A stretch of DNA of 64,000 nt from the NCBI GenBank assembly GCA_019137255.1, contig WPDH01000033.1:248001-312000 (forward strand), written 5' to 3'. A program made the position numbers and the translations under genes. Positions 20,181-32,354 of the stretch are shown one piece after another. The first letter of the stretch is position 1, and each line of letters begins with the position of its first letter. Under the pieces are notes generated by a model. It made no database searches. It was not told the origin of the DNA and worked only from the letters and a program-made list of their open reading frames with translations. The DNA is from Corinectria fuckeliana. Taxonomy: Eukaryota; Ascomycota; Sordariomycetes; Hypocreales; Nectriaceae.

Positions 20181-21668
20181 TCATGGCTTGAACCCGCCTG
20201 TGCGATCCCTGAACAGTCCCTTGGGATCAACCTCGGCAGCCACCGTCTTGGCCAACTCCTGGTTCTCGGGCCGCAGCCGGCCAAAGTAGTCCTGCGAGTA
20301 GTACCCGTCGTTCATGAACAGCGGCAGGTAAGCATCCCGCTCCAGAAGGCCGTCCTCCTGCCACCCAAGCACCCGGTCCCGGATGCCGCCAAACGTCCCC
20401 TTGATGGCCTTGTCGATGCGGTCGACGTCCTTCTGCGACAGGAAGCTGTAGTTCAGCTCGACGATGATGCGGTCCACGGCGTCGTCCACGTCCAGCACGT
20501 CGGCGCCCTTCTCCCGCGAGATGCGCGCCATGCGCTTCGGGAACGGCTGGTAGGCGATGACGGACACGACGCCCGCGACGTCCAGCTCGGCCCGCGACGC
20601 GTTGCGCCAGTGCGCGTGGACGCCGCCCATCACGGCGACGCCGTGGGACGCGCTCGGCAGCGGCAGCGTCTCGGTGGCGATGGTGTACACGAAGCCCTTG
20701 AGCACGAACTGGTTGTTGTCCGTCAGGAGGTCCGCGTACGACCGCGTCTTGACCGTGTTGATGGTCGGGCCCACGCTCGTGAAGTTGTCAAAGGTGCCCT
20801 CGGGCGGCGCGGGCCCGTCGTAGAAGATGAACATGGTCCACAGGTCCAGCCCGACGCCGGTGCGCTGCGCCGTCAGGATGATGGCGGCCCTGTCGTCGGC
20901 GTTGTGCTCGGTGAAGTCGCGCAGCGCCCTGAGCAGCTTCGCGTCCGTCTCGGCGCTGCGGGCGAACATGAGGTGGCCGCCGTAGACCTGGCCCTGCGGG
21001 TAGGCCTGCAGGAGGAACGACGTGACGATGCCGAAGTTGTTGCCGCCGCCCTTGAGCGCCTTGAAGAGGTCGGCGTGCCGGGTCGGCGAGGCCGTGGCGA
21101 CGGTGCCGTTGGGCAGCACCACCTCCATCTCCAGGACCGACGACATGGCCCAGCCGTACTGCTGCGACAGGAACGAGAGCCCGCCGCCGAGCAGGTAGCC
21201 GCCGACGCCGACGTTGCCCATCCGGCCGCCGACGACGGTCCAGCCGGTGCCGTCGAGCTCCGCGGCGACGGCGTCCCAGCGGTTCCCCGGGCCGACCCGC
21301 ACGCGGCCGGTCTCGGGGTCGAGGAGGACGTGGTCGAGGTTCTTGGTGGAGATGAGGGGGCCCCCGGCGACGCTGGAGAAGTAGTTGTTGGGGTTGTGGC
21401 CGCCCGACTTGACGGCGAAGTGCTCGTCGTTGGCGGCCAGGATGCGGACGATGCCGGCGACCTCGTCGGCGCTGGACGGGAACAGGATGCAGGACGGCTT
21501 CAGGGCGCCGCAGGCCGTGGACCAGTACTTGCTCTGCTCGGCCGTGTAGGACAGTTGGAGGCGCTCGTAGCTTTCGATGCTGGTGAGGTTGCTGACGGAG
21601 GCGCAGGTGTCGGCCTGCACGCGGCCGAGGAGGGAGGCGGCGAGGACGGCCAGCGAGAGCCGAGCCAT
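20181..21668 (-). CDS. Secreted FAD-linked oxidase, berberine-bridge (BBE) type
   Basis: Single-exon gene of 495 aa. Begins with a signal peptide (MARLSLAVLAASLLGRVQA). An FAD-binding PCMH domain follows: FAVKSGGHNPNNYFSSV, where H91 is the expected 8-alpha-histidyl FAD attachment site, then DPETGRVRVGPGNRW and VVGGRMGNVGVGGYLLGGGLSFLSQQYG. The C-terminal BBE segment shows NDGYYSQDYFGRLRPENQEL followed by DPKGLFRDRTGGF. The Cys used for a second flavin bond in bicovalent members is absent: GGRMGNVGVGG has no Cys. Attachment is therefore probably through His only. The family oxidises sugars, alkaloids or secondary metabolites; the substrate is unknown here. The start at MARLSL was taken over an upstream in-frame ATG 40 codons earlier because it gives a clean secretion signal. 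Confidence 0.85.
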   Translation of the reverse strand: MARLSLAVLAASLLGRVQADTCASVSNLTSIESYERLQLSYTAEQSKYWSTACGALKPSCILFPSSADEVAGIVRILAANDEHFAVKSGGHNPNNYFSSVAGGPLISTKNLDHVLLDPETGRVRVGPGNRWDAVAAELDGTGWTVVGGRMGNVGVGGYLLGGGLSFLSQQYGWAMSSVLEMEVVLPNGTVATASPTRHADLFKALKGGGNNFGIVTSFLLQAYPQGQVYGGHLMFARSAETDAKLLRALRDFTEHNADDRAAIILTAQRTGVGLDLWTMFIFYDGPAPPEGTFDNFTSVGPTINTVKTRSYADLLTDNNQFVLKGFVYTIATETLPLPSASHGVAVMGGVHAHWRNASRAELDVAGVVSVIAYQPFPKRMARISREKGADVLDVDDAVDRIIVELNYSFLSQKDVDRIDKAIKGTFGGIRDRVLGWQEDGLLERDAYLPLFMNDGYYSQDYFGRLRPENQELAKTVAAEVDPKGLFRDRTGGFKP

Positions 21669-22337
21669 GGCGACGGGGGAGTGAGAGAGAAAGAAAGAAC
21701 GGGGTGTCTTTGGGTTGCCGTCTATAAGCTGGGTCTTGTTGAGGCTGGTTCTTGTTCGATCAGAGCCGGTATGGTTGGCCTGTTGCATCTAAGCCGGGAA
21801 TCGGTGTAGATGGCAACGCACCCGCAGCTTCTAGAGACGGAACTTTCAGGGCAACTCGGGGCAGCAACACGGTCAAGCAGCGTCCTCCCTTTACACAACA
21901 GACGCCACGGTCGTTATAAGCATATCGGACCCATGCTCGTCGGCGGGAGCTAAGTGCCCGCGGCATCTCCAGCTGAGCGGGCCCGTCAGGCTTGTCACCC
22001 CCTTGGCTACCGTCTCCCGGCGCTGGCAGCCATTCCGCTACCGGATGCAGTGCAGTGCAGTGCAGCGAGACAATTGCATGCTAGTCTGGTAATGGCGAGA
22101 CAGCCGACATGGGTGTTGAGCTCGCGGCAGTCGAGATTGGCCGCGGTGGATATATATAATAACTCACGACTCCACGGCTCCTTTAAACGAACATCGCGCA
22201 CCCACTACCAACTGCACTACAACCAACCGCTTCTCCTGCACCGTCACACCACTAGCCAGCCCCAGCTCCACCCGCCCACGGACCAAGGGCAAAAGTCAAA
22301 AGTCTCATCCTCGACGATTCGCAGCCTCGATCAATCC
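21669..22337. other. Divergent intergenic region flavin oxidase / M3 peptidase
   Basis: Contains four TGCAG units at 22046-22065 and a TATA-like stretch (ATATATAATAA) about 22150-22162, roughly 180 bp upstream of the peptidase ATG. No gene is supported. Confidence 0.45.
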
Positions 22338-24652
22338 ATGGGAACCGGCCTCGTCTCGCGGGCCTCGGCATTAGCAAGACCGCCCGCGCCGGCTCGGGCC
22401 ATCGCAATGACGCCCAAACCCCCACCGCAATCTCCTCCCTCCTTCGCCGTCCCGCCCGCCCAGCTGCTCGGCGAGACGGAAGCCCTCATCCGCGCGTCGC
22501 AGAGCCTACACGACCGCCTCGCCCAGACCCTGACGCCCACCACCGCCACCTTCGACTCCCTGCTGCTCCCGCTGCTGCGCGACGACCACGCCGCCGCCCG
22601 CCGCCTGTGCGTCTTCCGCCTCTTCACCTCCGTCGCCCCCGCCCCGGACCTCCGCGATGCCGCCCGCAAGGCCGAGCAGATGGCCGCCCGCGCCCGCGCC
22701 GCCGGCCTCATGCGCCGGGACGTGGCCGCGCTCGTCGCCGCCGTCTACGAGAAGCACCGCGCGGGCCACGGCGCGGCCCCGACGCCTCTGGACGCCGAGT
22801 CGGCGTACGTGCTATTCAAGACGCATCGGGCCTACCAGAGCGCCGGCGCCGGGATCCGGGACCCGGGCCTCCGCGCCGCGTACATGGACGCCGTGGAGCA
22901 GCGCAACGCCGTCTTGGTCGCCGCGCGCAAGACGCTCGGCGAGTCGGACGAGGGCGTGTGGTTCACGCGCGCCCAGCTCGCCGGCGTGCCCGCCCCGGCG
23001 CTGGACACGATGGAAACCCGCGCCGCCGACGCCAAGCTCAAGGTCACCTTCAGAAAGGGCCACCTCCTGCCCGTGATGAAGCACGCCGCCAGCGCCCGCA
23101 CGCGCAAGGCGCTGCACGTGGCCAAGGAGAGCCGCTTCCCGGAGAACGTCGCCGCGCTGGAGCAGGCCGTGGTGCTGCGCGACGCCGCCGCGCGGATGCT
23201 GGGCTTCGCGAGCCACGCCGCGCTCAAGATGCAGGACAAGATGGCGCCCGGCGTCGAGGCCGTCGTGGACACGCTGACCAAGCTGCGCGCCCGGCTGCAG
23301 CCGCTGGCCTGGCGGGAGACGGAGACGCTGTCGGCGCTCAAGCGGACGTACCTGGCGCAGCACGGCGACGGCGAGGAAGACGACGGCGACGCCCTGACTC
23401 TAAACGCCTGGGACTGGGGCTTCTACGCGCGCATCCTGGAGAAGGAGCAGTACTCGGTCGACGCGCTGCTCGTCTCCGAGTATTTCGAGGTGCGGCACAC
23501 CCTCGGGGGCATGCTGCGCATCTTCGAGGAGCTCTTCGGCCTCGTCTTCGTCCCGACCGAGGCGCCGACCTGGCACGAGGACGTCTCCGTCTACGCGGCG
23601 TGGGACGCCGAGGAGCAAGGGGGCGGCTTCCTGGGATACCTGTATCTCGACCTGTATGCGCGGGATGGGAAGTTCTCGGGCGCCCACTGCTCGCTCGTCC
23701 AGCCGGTAAACCAAACCCCCATCCCCCTTGAAACCACCTCGGGTAACACACACACACCACAGAGTTGAGTGCTAAGCATGCTCCAGGGCTTCACAAACGA
23801 AGACGGCACCAGGCACTTCCCGTCCTCCTCCCTGGTCTGCAGCCTCGTCCGCTCCGCCGGGAAACCCACGCTGCTGCAGCACGCGGAGCTCAAGACGCTG
23901 TTCCACGAGCTGGGCCACGCCATCCACAAGCTCGTCACGCGCACCGCCTACTCGCACGGCTGCGCGCGCGACTTCGTCGAGATCCCCAGCATCCTGCTCG
24001 AGAACTGGATCTGGGAGCCGGTGGTTCTACAGCGCCTGGGCCGCCACTACAGCTACCTCGACGAGCACAGCGCCTCCCGGAGGGAGCGTACCGAAAAGGG
24101 GGAGGAGGAAAGGCCCTCGGAGACGCTCCCCGCAGACCTCGCCGCGCACCTCGCCGCGACCAAGCACCTCGGCGGCGCCCACGCGATGCTGCACCAGGTC
24201 TTCCTCGCGCTGTTCGACCTGACCATCCACGACGCCGCCAGCCCGGAGGCCGCCCGCGCGACGGACACGACGGCGCTGTGGAACGCGAGCAAGGCGGATG
24301 TCATCGGGCTCCGCACGACGAGCGGCATCGGCCAGGCGTCGTTTGCGCACCCGTTCCGCGCGTACGACGCGTCGTACTTTACCTACGCCTTGTGAGTTGA
24401 TCTGCTTTCCTGAAACCGGCTTTCCGGGGAGGGAGGGGGTGCTGACACGCCAGTAGGTCCAAGGTGTACGCGACGGATCTGTGGGTGAGCTGCTTCAAGG
24501 ACAACCCGATGGATGCTGACGTTGGGCTGCGCTACCGACGGTGCGTCCTTGAGCCTGGGGGCGGCCAGCCCGAGGGCCTGAGTCTGAGAAACTTCCTCGG
24601 CAGGGATGCCAGCGACGAGGCGTACTACTCCGAGGTCTCCGGGTTGCCGTAG
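22338..24652 (+). CDS. M3-family metallopeptidase (saccharolysin / thimet oligopeptidase-like)
   Basis: Three exons (22338-23705, 23787-24391, 24457-24652) with introns 23706-23786 (GTAAAC...CAG) and 24392-24456 (GTGAGT...GTAG) give 722 aa. The zinc site TLFHELGHAIHKL is in exon 2 (H496, E497, H500), and DFVEIPSILLENW follows with the expected third-ligand glutamate. Upstream FLGYLYLDLYARDGKFSGAH and downstream GLRYRRCVLEPGG are also family features. Enzymes of this group (yeast Prd1, mammalian thimet oligopeptidase, neurolysin) cut short peptides up to about 17 residues and clear peptides made by the proteasome or in mitochondria. The usual motif is HEFGH; here it is HELGH. Two in-frame starts exist: 22338 (used), with an Arg-containing presequence-like N-terminus, and 22407 (MTPKPPP), so dual cytosolic and mitochondrial forms are possible but unproven. 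Confidence 0.88.
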
Positions 24653-24819
24653 ACTTGTGACGAAGAAATGATTTGACGAGGGATGAGTCCGCCAACTGGC
24701 GCCTTATTATACATATATCCACATGACTTGTACATACGACGCTACACGCAAAAGAGGGTATCATAGCATTTCTATCCGTACACGCAGTCCCGCTTCGCTT
24801 GCGTAACACACACCGAATC

Positions 24820-27800
24820 TCAATGGACCAGCCTCAGCCGCGGAAACGGGGCCGCTTCCACGTCCACAACCACCAGCCCCTTCTCGTCCATGGTCGTGCC
24901 GTGGTCCGTAATCGGCGTGACCTTTTTCGTGTGCGCCACCTCCTGGCGGCTGACGCGAGCCTCGTCCCGGGGGATCCACAGGACGGGCTTGGGCTGCCAG
25001 AGCTCCGGGGGCCAGTAGTTGGACAGCGTGTGGTCGTCCGGGTACTCGGCGTCGGGGAGGTCGCTGTCGGCAATCAGCTTGCGCAGGGCCAGGAAGTCTT
25101 CGTAGATCTCCGGGTGGAACCATCTCTTCAAGAACCCGGGGGGCTCGTCGGAACCCTCCTCGCTGTCTGCTAGGCCCAGCTTGTGTAGCAGCTTCATCAA
25201 GCCCGACTCTTCCACTTGCGCCTTTATCTTGACCTTTGTGCTCTCCTTGAGCCAGTCTGTAAGTGCTGATCTCATGCCGCTCGCGCCCTCGATGGCTCTG
25301 TCGGTTGGTCGAGGTACACCGTCCTCATCGTCGTCTGGCATATCCATGTTGGCTTCTTCGCCAAACCCCTGCTCCGTATCGTAATAGTCATTAGCAGCGC
25401 CTCCCGTGTCCCCGGGTTCCGCCGCGGCTTGTTTCCGTGCTTCGGCTGCAGCCTTTTCCTCCTCCTGCAACTGCTCCTCCAACTGCAGGGTCTGGGGGAG
25501 GTTCTGCAGCAGAGGCGTGATGGCGTCGCTGAGCGAGAGATGGACAAGACCGGTGAACACGAAGAACATGAGAATCATGATCATCGGTCCAAAGGCGAGC
25601 TTCAGCGCGAAAAGACCAACGAGACAGATTTCAGCCATGTAAAGCCCTACGATGATGTGAAGCAGAGCTCGGGGGTAAAAGAGGCCCTTGCTGTCCAGTT
25701 CCGAATCGAAGACGTAGAGAATGTTGTATCTGTAAATCATGCCCACAAACGACATGCCCACACAGGCAAATGCAAGGACCAGAGGCGCGATGCAGGCGTA
25801 ACTAAGAGCTGTGTTCTAGTGTAAGTCACGACACTACGTTTCCAGCCAGGGCACTTGAATCCACGTACCAATGACAGCCATATTTGTGTACACAGGATAC
25901 ACGCCGCCCCAGCGCGGGGGGCGCAGCTTATACCACACATTAAATCGGGCTCTGGGAACTTGGGCGACTTTCGAAAAGATCAATTGCCGCAGAAGTTCGA
26001 AAACGTGGAGGATGCCGGTAGCACCGACCGCTAAACACTGTACAAGGATGTAGGAGAGGTAAAAGTTGGACGCCTTTGGGAGGTTTTCGGCTAGTAGGTC
26101 CTTGGCGGACATGGGGTTCTGGAGGATTTTCATGAAAGCGGCCGAGGCAGCGGACGTCAGCGTGGTGATCAAGAAGACTTGGATGACTTGGAAAGCGAAG
26201 TAGGCGTTTTGGGTGAAGAGCTCAACCAACACAAACGACGGGACACCCGCTTGAACAGCGCACACTCTGAGCATCGCGGGCACAAGGGACATCCAGAAAG
26301 ACAAGGCCATGGCCGGGACGAAGCCTTGGAGAAAGCCGAGGACAACCTTTGGCAGCAAGAGGATCCACCTCAGGAAGAAGACTTTTTTGGCCAGAAAGGA
26401 AATGTTGGAGATGATGCCAATGAGGGCCGATGGAATAGACCAAAATATGATTGCAACCGTCACCAGGCCCATGATGAGGAACCGTCGGATAATCCGCTCC
26501 CACCACTTCATTCTCAGAGCGCTCCAGACAACCTCGTCGGGGCGGATGCCCAAGATGCGCGGAGCCATTTGAATAGGGCGATGGTGGGCGACGATCTGGT
26601 GGGCGGCCTGGGCACTCTCCTGGGAGTCGAACTCGAGGAAAGCAGCCGGGAGGGATGAGCCATCGCCGCGGCGGAGCTGTCTGCGTATTTTGGCAATCTC
26701 CAGGTTCAGGTCCTTGAGTCGGGTGCGACACCATCTGATTGTGTCGACGCGGCGGCCGTAGTTGGCCAAAGGTCGGTGATGCGGCCGGTGGGTGACGGGA
26801 ATCCACTGGGCAGCGACAGAGCCGCGAACATCGGGAAGATCTGGGTCGAGTCCGTAAGGATGGACGTAGTCCGGATCCTCGACCTTTTCGAGCAGGTCCG
26901 GGAAGAGGTCTTGGTTCTGGGACACCTCGGTGACGCTCGACCCGAATCCCTGGCCAGTCTGGCTCTCATCGACACGGCGGGGAAATTCAGGTTCGCGACG
27001 ATCGCCATCGGGGGCCGTTGTAAAAGAGGTGGGTGAAGGGGGCTCGCAAACCTCGGTGGAAGAGGATGTCGTCGGCGGGGGCACTTTTCGCAGCTTCTTA
27101 GTGCGGGCGACGGTGGCCCTCTTTATCAGTTCGATCTCGGCCTTTTCTAGGCGGAGAGCGGTTTGCTCTCGCTCCTTGACAAGCTTGACCAGGACTCTGG
27201 ACGTCCTGGGGATCCAGACGCGCTTGACAGAGTCGCCGTAGAGCTTACGGAGGCGAGCTTCGTCGAGGTACTTGTTGGGGACGCTAGTAAGGAGGACCGT
27301 CCTTGACGAGAGGCGCTGCGCATGGTGAGGAGAGGAGAGAAAGGCTTGGCGGATGTTGATGTAGTAGATGCACTCTCTCGAAATGGTGAAGAGGACGAAT
27401 CCTAGTTCGACATCAGTATCATGGAGGGAGGTGGAATCAAGTGCGTGACATGGGTTCAGCTCCAGGACAGATCTTACCAAAGAACAGCCAGGCAACGGCA
27501 ACGTGAGCATATAAGCGCTTGGGTTCCTTGACGTTTCCAATGGTCAAGGCGTCGAGTTGCTTGGATTTGTTGCCGCCGGTGATGTGGACGGGAAACAAGA
27601 CGGGCCATGTGATGCAGACGCCGACGAAGAAGATGTTGCGGAGCACCCTGAGATAGCGCAGAAAGAAGAAGCCGTCAATGGAGCCATGGTTGAGAATGAA
27701 GGTGTCTGGAATCTGGAAGAATGGCTTGATCCAGTTGACCCAGCCCGAGGGCAAGGTAGGACTAGGCTTGCTATCGAGTACAGCGGCGGTTAGTCAAGGA

Positions 27801-28187
27801 ATTCGACAAGTTACGGTGCGATGGCATTTGCAGGTTTCGGCTGAGCGGTAACTTACTGAGGAGAGCGCAGGCCAGCAAGAGCACGAGGGGAGTAGACGCG
27901 ACTAAACCGGGGGCGGAGGAAAGTGAAGAGGATGAGGCAGACGCTGGCATAGACGACAACGGGGACGAAGGTGGCACCGAAGGAGGCTAGCGAGGAGGAC
28001 TTTGTGTTGGAGGAAGTGCTGAGGGTGCCTCCGCTGGAACCGTCTCTTCCAGAGCCGACACGAGGGTCCTTGCTAGAGTCCTAATAACGAGTTGTGTTAG
28101 ACTGGGGCTGTGGTGTTGGTGAAACTTGGAGTGGGAGGGTTGGTTGGTTGGTGTTTGAAGAAACGAAGTGAGACTCGGACGCACCAT
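24820..28187 (-). CDS. CSC1/TMEM63 (RSN1-family) stress-gated cation channel
   Basis: Five exons: 28187-28185 (ATG only), 28080-27857, 27770-27478, 27401-25869 and 25808-24820. Introns are 28184-28081 (GTGCGT...TTAG), 27856-27771 (GTAAGT...ATAG), 27477-27402 (GTAAGA...CTAG) and 25868-25809 (GTACGT...ACAG). The sum is 3,042 nt, 1,013 aa. N-terminal helices (ATFVPVVVYASVCLILFTFLRPR, FLRYLRVLRNIFFVGVCITW, RLYAHVAVAWLFFGFVLF) are followed by the long cytosolic PHM7-like domain starting VLLTSVPNKYLDEARLRKLYG and by the 7-TM RSN1 core, which contains FLQGFVPAMALSFWMSLVP. The C-terminal cytosolic tail is acidic. The family are osmotically or mechanically gated, calcium-permeable channels of plasma membrane and endomembranes. 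The one-codon first exon is needed because no other in-frame ATG precedes DSSKDPRVG, and both its junctions are consensus. Confidence 0.88.
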
Positions 28188-28611
28188 CTTGACCTCGACG
28201 AAGGGTAGCGAAGGGGGGAGGCTATCCAGATGCCAGAAGAGGCGGAGCTCTCACCGGCCCAGACCAGAGGTGGGCGAGATTTGAGAGGGCGAGTTGGCGA
28301 TGAGTTGATGGACAGTGGTTATCGAGAAGAAGCGAGGCTGGCAGTCGGTCGCATGAGCCGCGGCATTGTCACGTTGCGACGGGGACGGCGAGAGCAAGGA
28401 GGTCAACGGCAAGCGAAGAGGCGCCCGGCATCTAAAAGCTGGCTGGCGGGCTGTTACCGTTACGGAGAGATGTGTCGTCGTAAGGAGGCTGAGAGAGATG
28501 GAGAGAGATCGGAAGGCCGTAGATGGTGGATCGATCATAGGTGGGGGGAGTGCACGGTAGACGATGTCTGGATAGGTGAGATCGGGCAGGCTCTGAGGCG
28601 GCAGTGAGTGA

Positions 28612-28655
28612 GATGTGCTGTGGATGTGCTGTGGATGCCCTGTGGATGCCCTGTA
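28612..28655. repeat. 11-bp tandem repeat, 4 units
   Basis: Units GATGTGCTGTG (two copies) then GATGCCCTGTG (two copies, the last ending in A) run head to tail upstream of the channel gene. Confidence 0.8.
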
Positions 28656-30360
28656 CAAGCAAGGTGCATGCCTAAGGTAGGGGTCCCCTGTAATGACTGC
28701 CCTGTTGGCGGGAGACGGACGGGAGAGGGCTGGCCGAGGAGATGCCCTGTCAACCTGTCAACCGGTGTGTGAAGTTGATATCGAACTCGTCCTCGCTCGC
28801 GAATACAAAGCAATTGCAGGCTACGCATCAGTGATGACAAAGGGAATCGGAAATTACGGGAGTGTGAACCGAGGCGGGAGGTGAGGGTCTATGGACACCT
28901 ATCGCCAGAATATTCGGGTCGGGTCCAGACGGCCCTCAAAGGAGAGAAACAATGGAACGGTGCTACCCGCAAGCAGAGTAGCAGCACGCCAAAGAAACCA
29001 TTCACTCTTCTCCGGGCGCCATCGCCAGGGACCAGACCAGGACCGGGGGAGAACAGTGATGATCCCCCCCCCCCCAAGCGTCCGTTACCGTACGGCAGCC
29101 AACCACCGTTCTATCCACCGAGACGCTTCCTATTGCACTCTCTTGCAGCCCCCGGACCGGAAAATCGACGTGCACTGCATTCCTCTCTTTCGTCAACATC
29201 CTCCCACCGGATCTCTTCCCCCCCCCGGTCCCTGCTCGCCATCGACCGTGGACTCCAATCAGCCGCCGACAAGACCACCCACCATGTCGCCTAGCTTCCA
29301 CTAGTGTGATGACGGCCCTGGGACTTCGAGGCTAGCTAGTTTAAAGTCCCAGCGATCAGGCCCTACTTGGTCCCATCACCATGGGCATGTTGCCATTAGT
29401 TACCTAGCCTCGTCTCTTTAGACATGATGACTGCATGAGACTTGCTCATGACAACCCAGTTGCCAAGTCGCCAAGCCCCGCAACCCAACGGCGTTTCCTT
29501 ACCGCAGCGGCGTTTCCTTACCACAACGGCGCTTCCGAAGGGGAAAAAAAAGGGCAACCTCCACTTCGCCGTGTCCGTGTCTCCTCTCGAGTCCCTCTCC
29601 TCCGCGTCCCTTCCGTCCTCCGTTAGTCCATCGCAGACAGGCTACCTCCCTCGGTACATCCTGCACCTGCTGCATTACCCCAAAGCCCCCCCGTACGCAC
29701 TACAGTACTCGGTGCTATTCGACGGTTTGCACTACGCATGCACTCCTCAACGGCCGTGCAGCATCCTTCTCGTCCCGTGTTCCTGGTGCTTTCGCGTGGA
29801 GTATCCCTCCGCGATACCGACACCTCTCTCTCTTCTCTCAAAGCAACACGGTCATTACACAGAGATTCCGATTGCCAAGATCTACCATTCCCAGATGTAC
29901 CCACCCTAATCGCCAAGGCTGTTCGGGAATTACTCAGTAGTAGACCCACGCATGTACAGACGAATCAACGCCCCTGTCTCTGTCTGCCCGAGTCACTTGT
30001 CACCGCCAACTCTAACCTTTCCCCTGGGTCACATCAATCACATGAATCAAGCGACGAGGACTGACCTCACTCGTGTTAGAGCAGTAGCCCAATAGCAGAC
30101 CGCAACCCAAACTTTCAGCGTGTATCCCCGTTCGCAAGCCTCACCTCAGCGTCGATTCCCCAAGACGGCAACACATCCAGCCGATCCCTTCAACATACCA
30201 AGTCTCATCTGGCCGCCCCCCCCCGGACAGCCCTCGGCTAGACCAGAAACCTTGCTTCAGCTGTGCACGGGCGCCCTAAAACGCCAATCTTTGCCTCGTT
30301 TCGGGCCAGTGTAACAGCGTCCTGTTGACTTTGCTGGAGACCATCGCCAACTGCTTCCCC

Positions 30361-30390
30361 TTTGCCATGGTGAAATTTGCCATGGTGAAA
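30361..30390. repeat. 15-bp direct duplication
   Basis: TTTGCCATGGTGAAA occurs twice without a gap. Confidence 0.8.
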
Positions 30391-32354
30391 TTGGCCATGA
30401 CCCACTCGGGCCTACCAGCCCAGCTGAGCTAGCTAGCCGTTGTCCACAGTTCCGTCATCTCCAGCTCCCCCCCCCCCCGAGTCAACATCGTACAAGAGTG
30501 GCGAGGCCGCATCATCTCGGGTATCCTTAAATTACACAGGCCTTCGACTTTGCAACTTTTGGCTCCAACTTCCAGGTCGCCTGTCCGGCCCTCTTGCCTG
30601 TTCCATGCGGGTTTCAACCGTCCTTCAAAGCCTCCAAATGGGCCCGGCTGCAGTGACGCGTCCCCTGTCCCGTTCAAGGTCATCATCTTGAGACGGAACT
30701 CCACAACCTTGCCAAGTGGCGTCGGTATGCTTTCTCACAGAAAGAGGCAGCTTCGCACCGTCAAAGATTGGAGTCTTTTCTAAGATGTGGAAGCGGTTTG
30801 TATGTGCCAGCTCTAGGCGGTAGCCGTACACTTGAGGCGCATGATGAACCCCCCAGGTAAGACGACTCGCCTGGCTGATATATGCTCTTGAGGAGGTCAT
30901 TCTTGCCCCGCACATCCTCCCAGTTGCTACCGTCCTCGAAGGACTCCATGACTCTCCGCTGAACAGCGTACGCTACTTCTCAAGTCTAGTTATCCAAGCG
31001 GCATCTCCAACCCTTCCTTCACCCCACGCACCGTATCGTCCGCACGCTCCTCCAGAGTACGCCTCGACCATCTTGCTTCCTCCCTGCTGAGCAGCTCCAG
31101 CGTGAGCTATTAGAACGGCACCCTCCGTACGCACATGTCGCGGAGATCCGGCCTGTTCCCCGGGTTTGGTCTGTTTTAGCGGCGGATGGCGAAACATGTC
31201 GTTGGTCTTCGTCTCACATTCGCGGTCAGAGTCGGAAGCTAGCGGCACCTGTCGCAGAGACGCCCGCTACGGTCTAACGTAGGCGAGGCCGAGAAGTCGT
31301 CATCGGGGTGATGAAGGGAAGACAAGCCATTTCGGACGCCCCGGGCATCAATATAATGCCGGAGACCGCATGGGGAACGCGAACATGAAAAAAAAGGAGA
31401 CTCGCATGAAAATATACTACAAATATCTGTTTAAAAAAAAAAAAGGGAGGGGGGTTCTGCCTTGCTGGACATGTTGGTTATACTTCAAGGGACGTGTTTG
31501 AAGTAGGGCCTGTGAACAGGATCCACCCCCAATGACGAGACTCGGCCTTCAGCTTTCGGCAAGAACTGCGAGGTTACAAGCTCTCAGGTACAGAGTAGGG
31601 CGTCATGCACGCTCAGATCCGACATTTCTGCGCCTGTAAAGAATACCTCGTACTCGACGTTGTAGTTGTGCGGCCGCGTGTAACAAGTCAGGGCCAAAGC
31701 TCTCAGAAGAATCCTGTCGAGAGTAGTGATGGTGACATGACTCGGACCGAGTTCGTATCATTATCGCTGCCCAATTGAGGCCGGCTCCCATCAAACTTTA
31801 TACCCCCAGCATTTGTTGGTTCGGGGACTTTGACGGACATCTATTAGGCTGGGCGGTATATCGCTCTTGCTTATTATCTGCTGGCTGTCTGTGCGCGAGG
31901 GACAGCAAGAAAACAACCACACTCGATCGCATCTAGAAGCATGGTAATCTTACAAGCGGGATACGGGATGGAAGGCCGAGGTTCCAAAAGGCAGCCCATT
32001 CCGCGTTGACGCATCTCCACGGCTGCACACGGCGCTACGCAAGTTGAGAGCGTGGATTCTAACGGGCTACCAGAGCATGCCCTGAAACCATGCCAATGAT
32101 ACCGAGAGCCAATATTATTCTTTTAATACACACAGACCCCGCGTTGGAAGATCCCAAGCCAAAGCTTTTCGCCGTACGGGGCTAAAGAAAGACAACAAGC
32201 TCTGCCCCAGAGCCTAGAAATAGAGCACTGCTCAGATTTGAGTGAAAGGGGTTTTGTTCTGTAGCGTGCCAAACCGATGTTATCGCCACCCATAAAAGAA
32301 GTCGTTTTTGCCGCCGTGCGCCTTTTGTCTGCGTTGTCGCCAGCCGATCCCGAC

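Larger units (their letters stand above)
28188..32354. other. 4.2-kb gene-free stretch
   Basis: No frame here carries a recognisable domain or a consistent exon structure; the open frames on both strands overlap and are Ser/Pro/Arg-rich. Seen: an 11-bp tandem repeat (28612-28655), a 15-bp duplication (30361-30390), long C runs (about 29065, 29220, 30220, 30470) and an A run at 31431-31444. No terminal inverted repeats or transposase-like frames were recognised. Degraded repeats cannot be excluded by eye. Confidence 0.45.

Noticed and set aside
18977..21668. Alcohol dehydrogenase and flavin oxidase as a secondary-metabolite cluster
   Set aside because: No backbone synthase, transporter or regulator nearby; neighbours are housekeeping genes.
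22607..23731. 374-aa plus-strand frame inside the M3 peptidase gene, and similar antisense frames in other GC-rich genes
   Set aside because: Shadows of the real genes, with Arg/Pro/Gly-rich composition and no domains.
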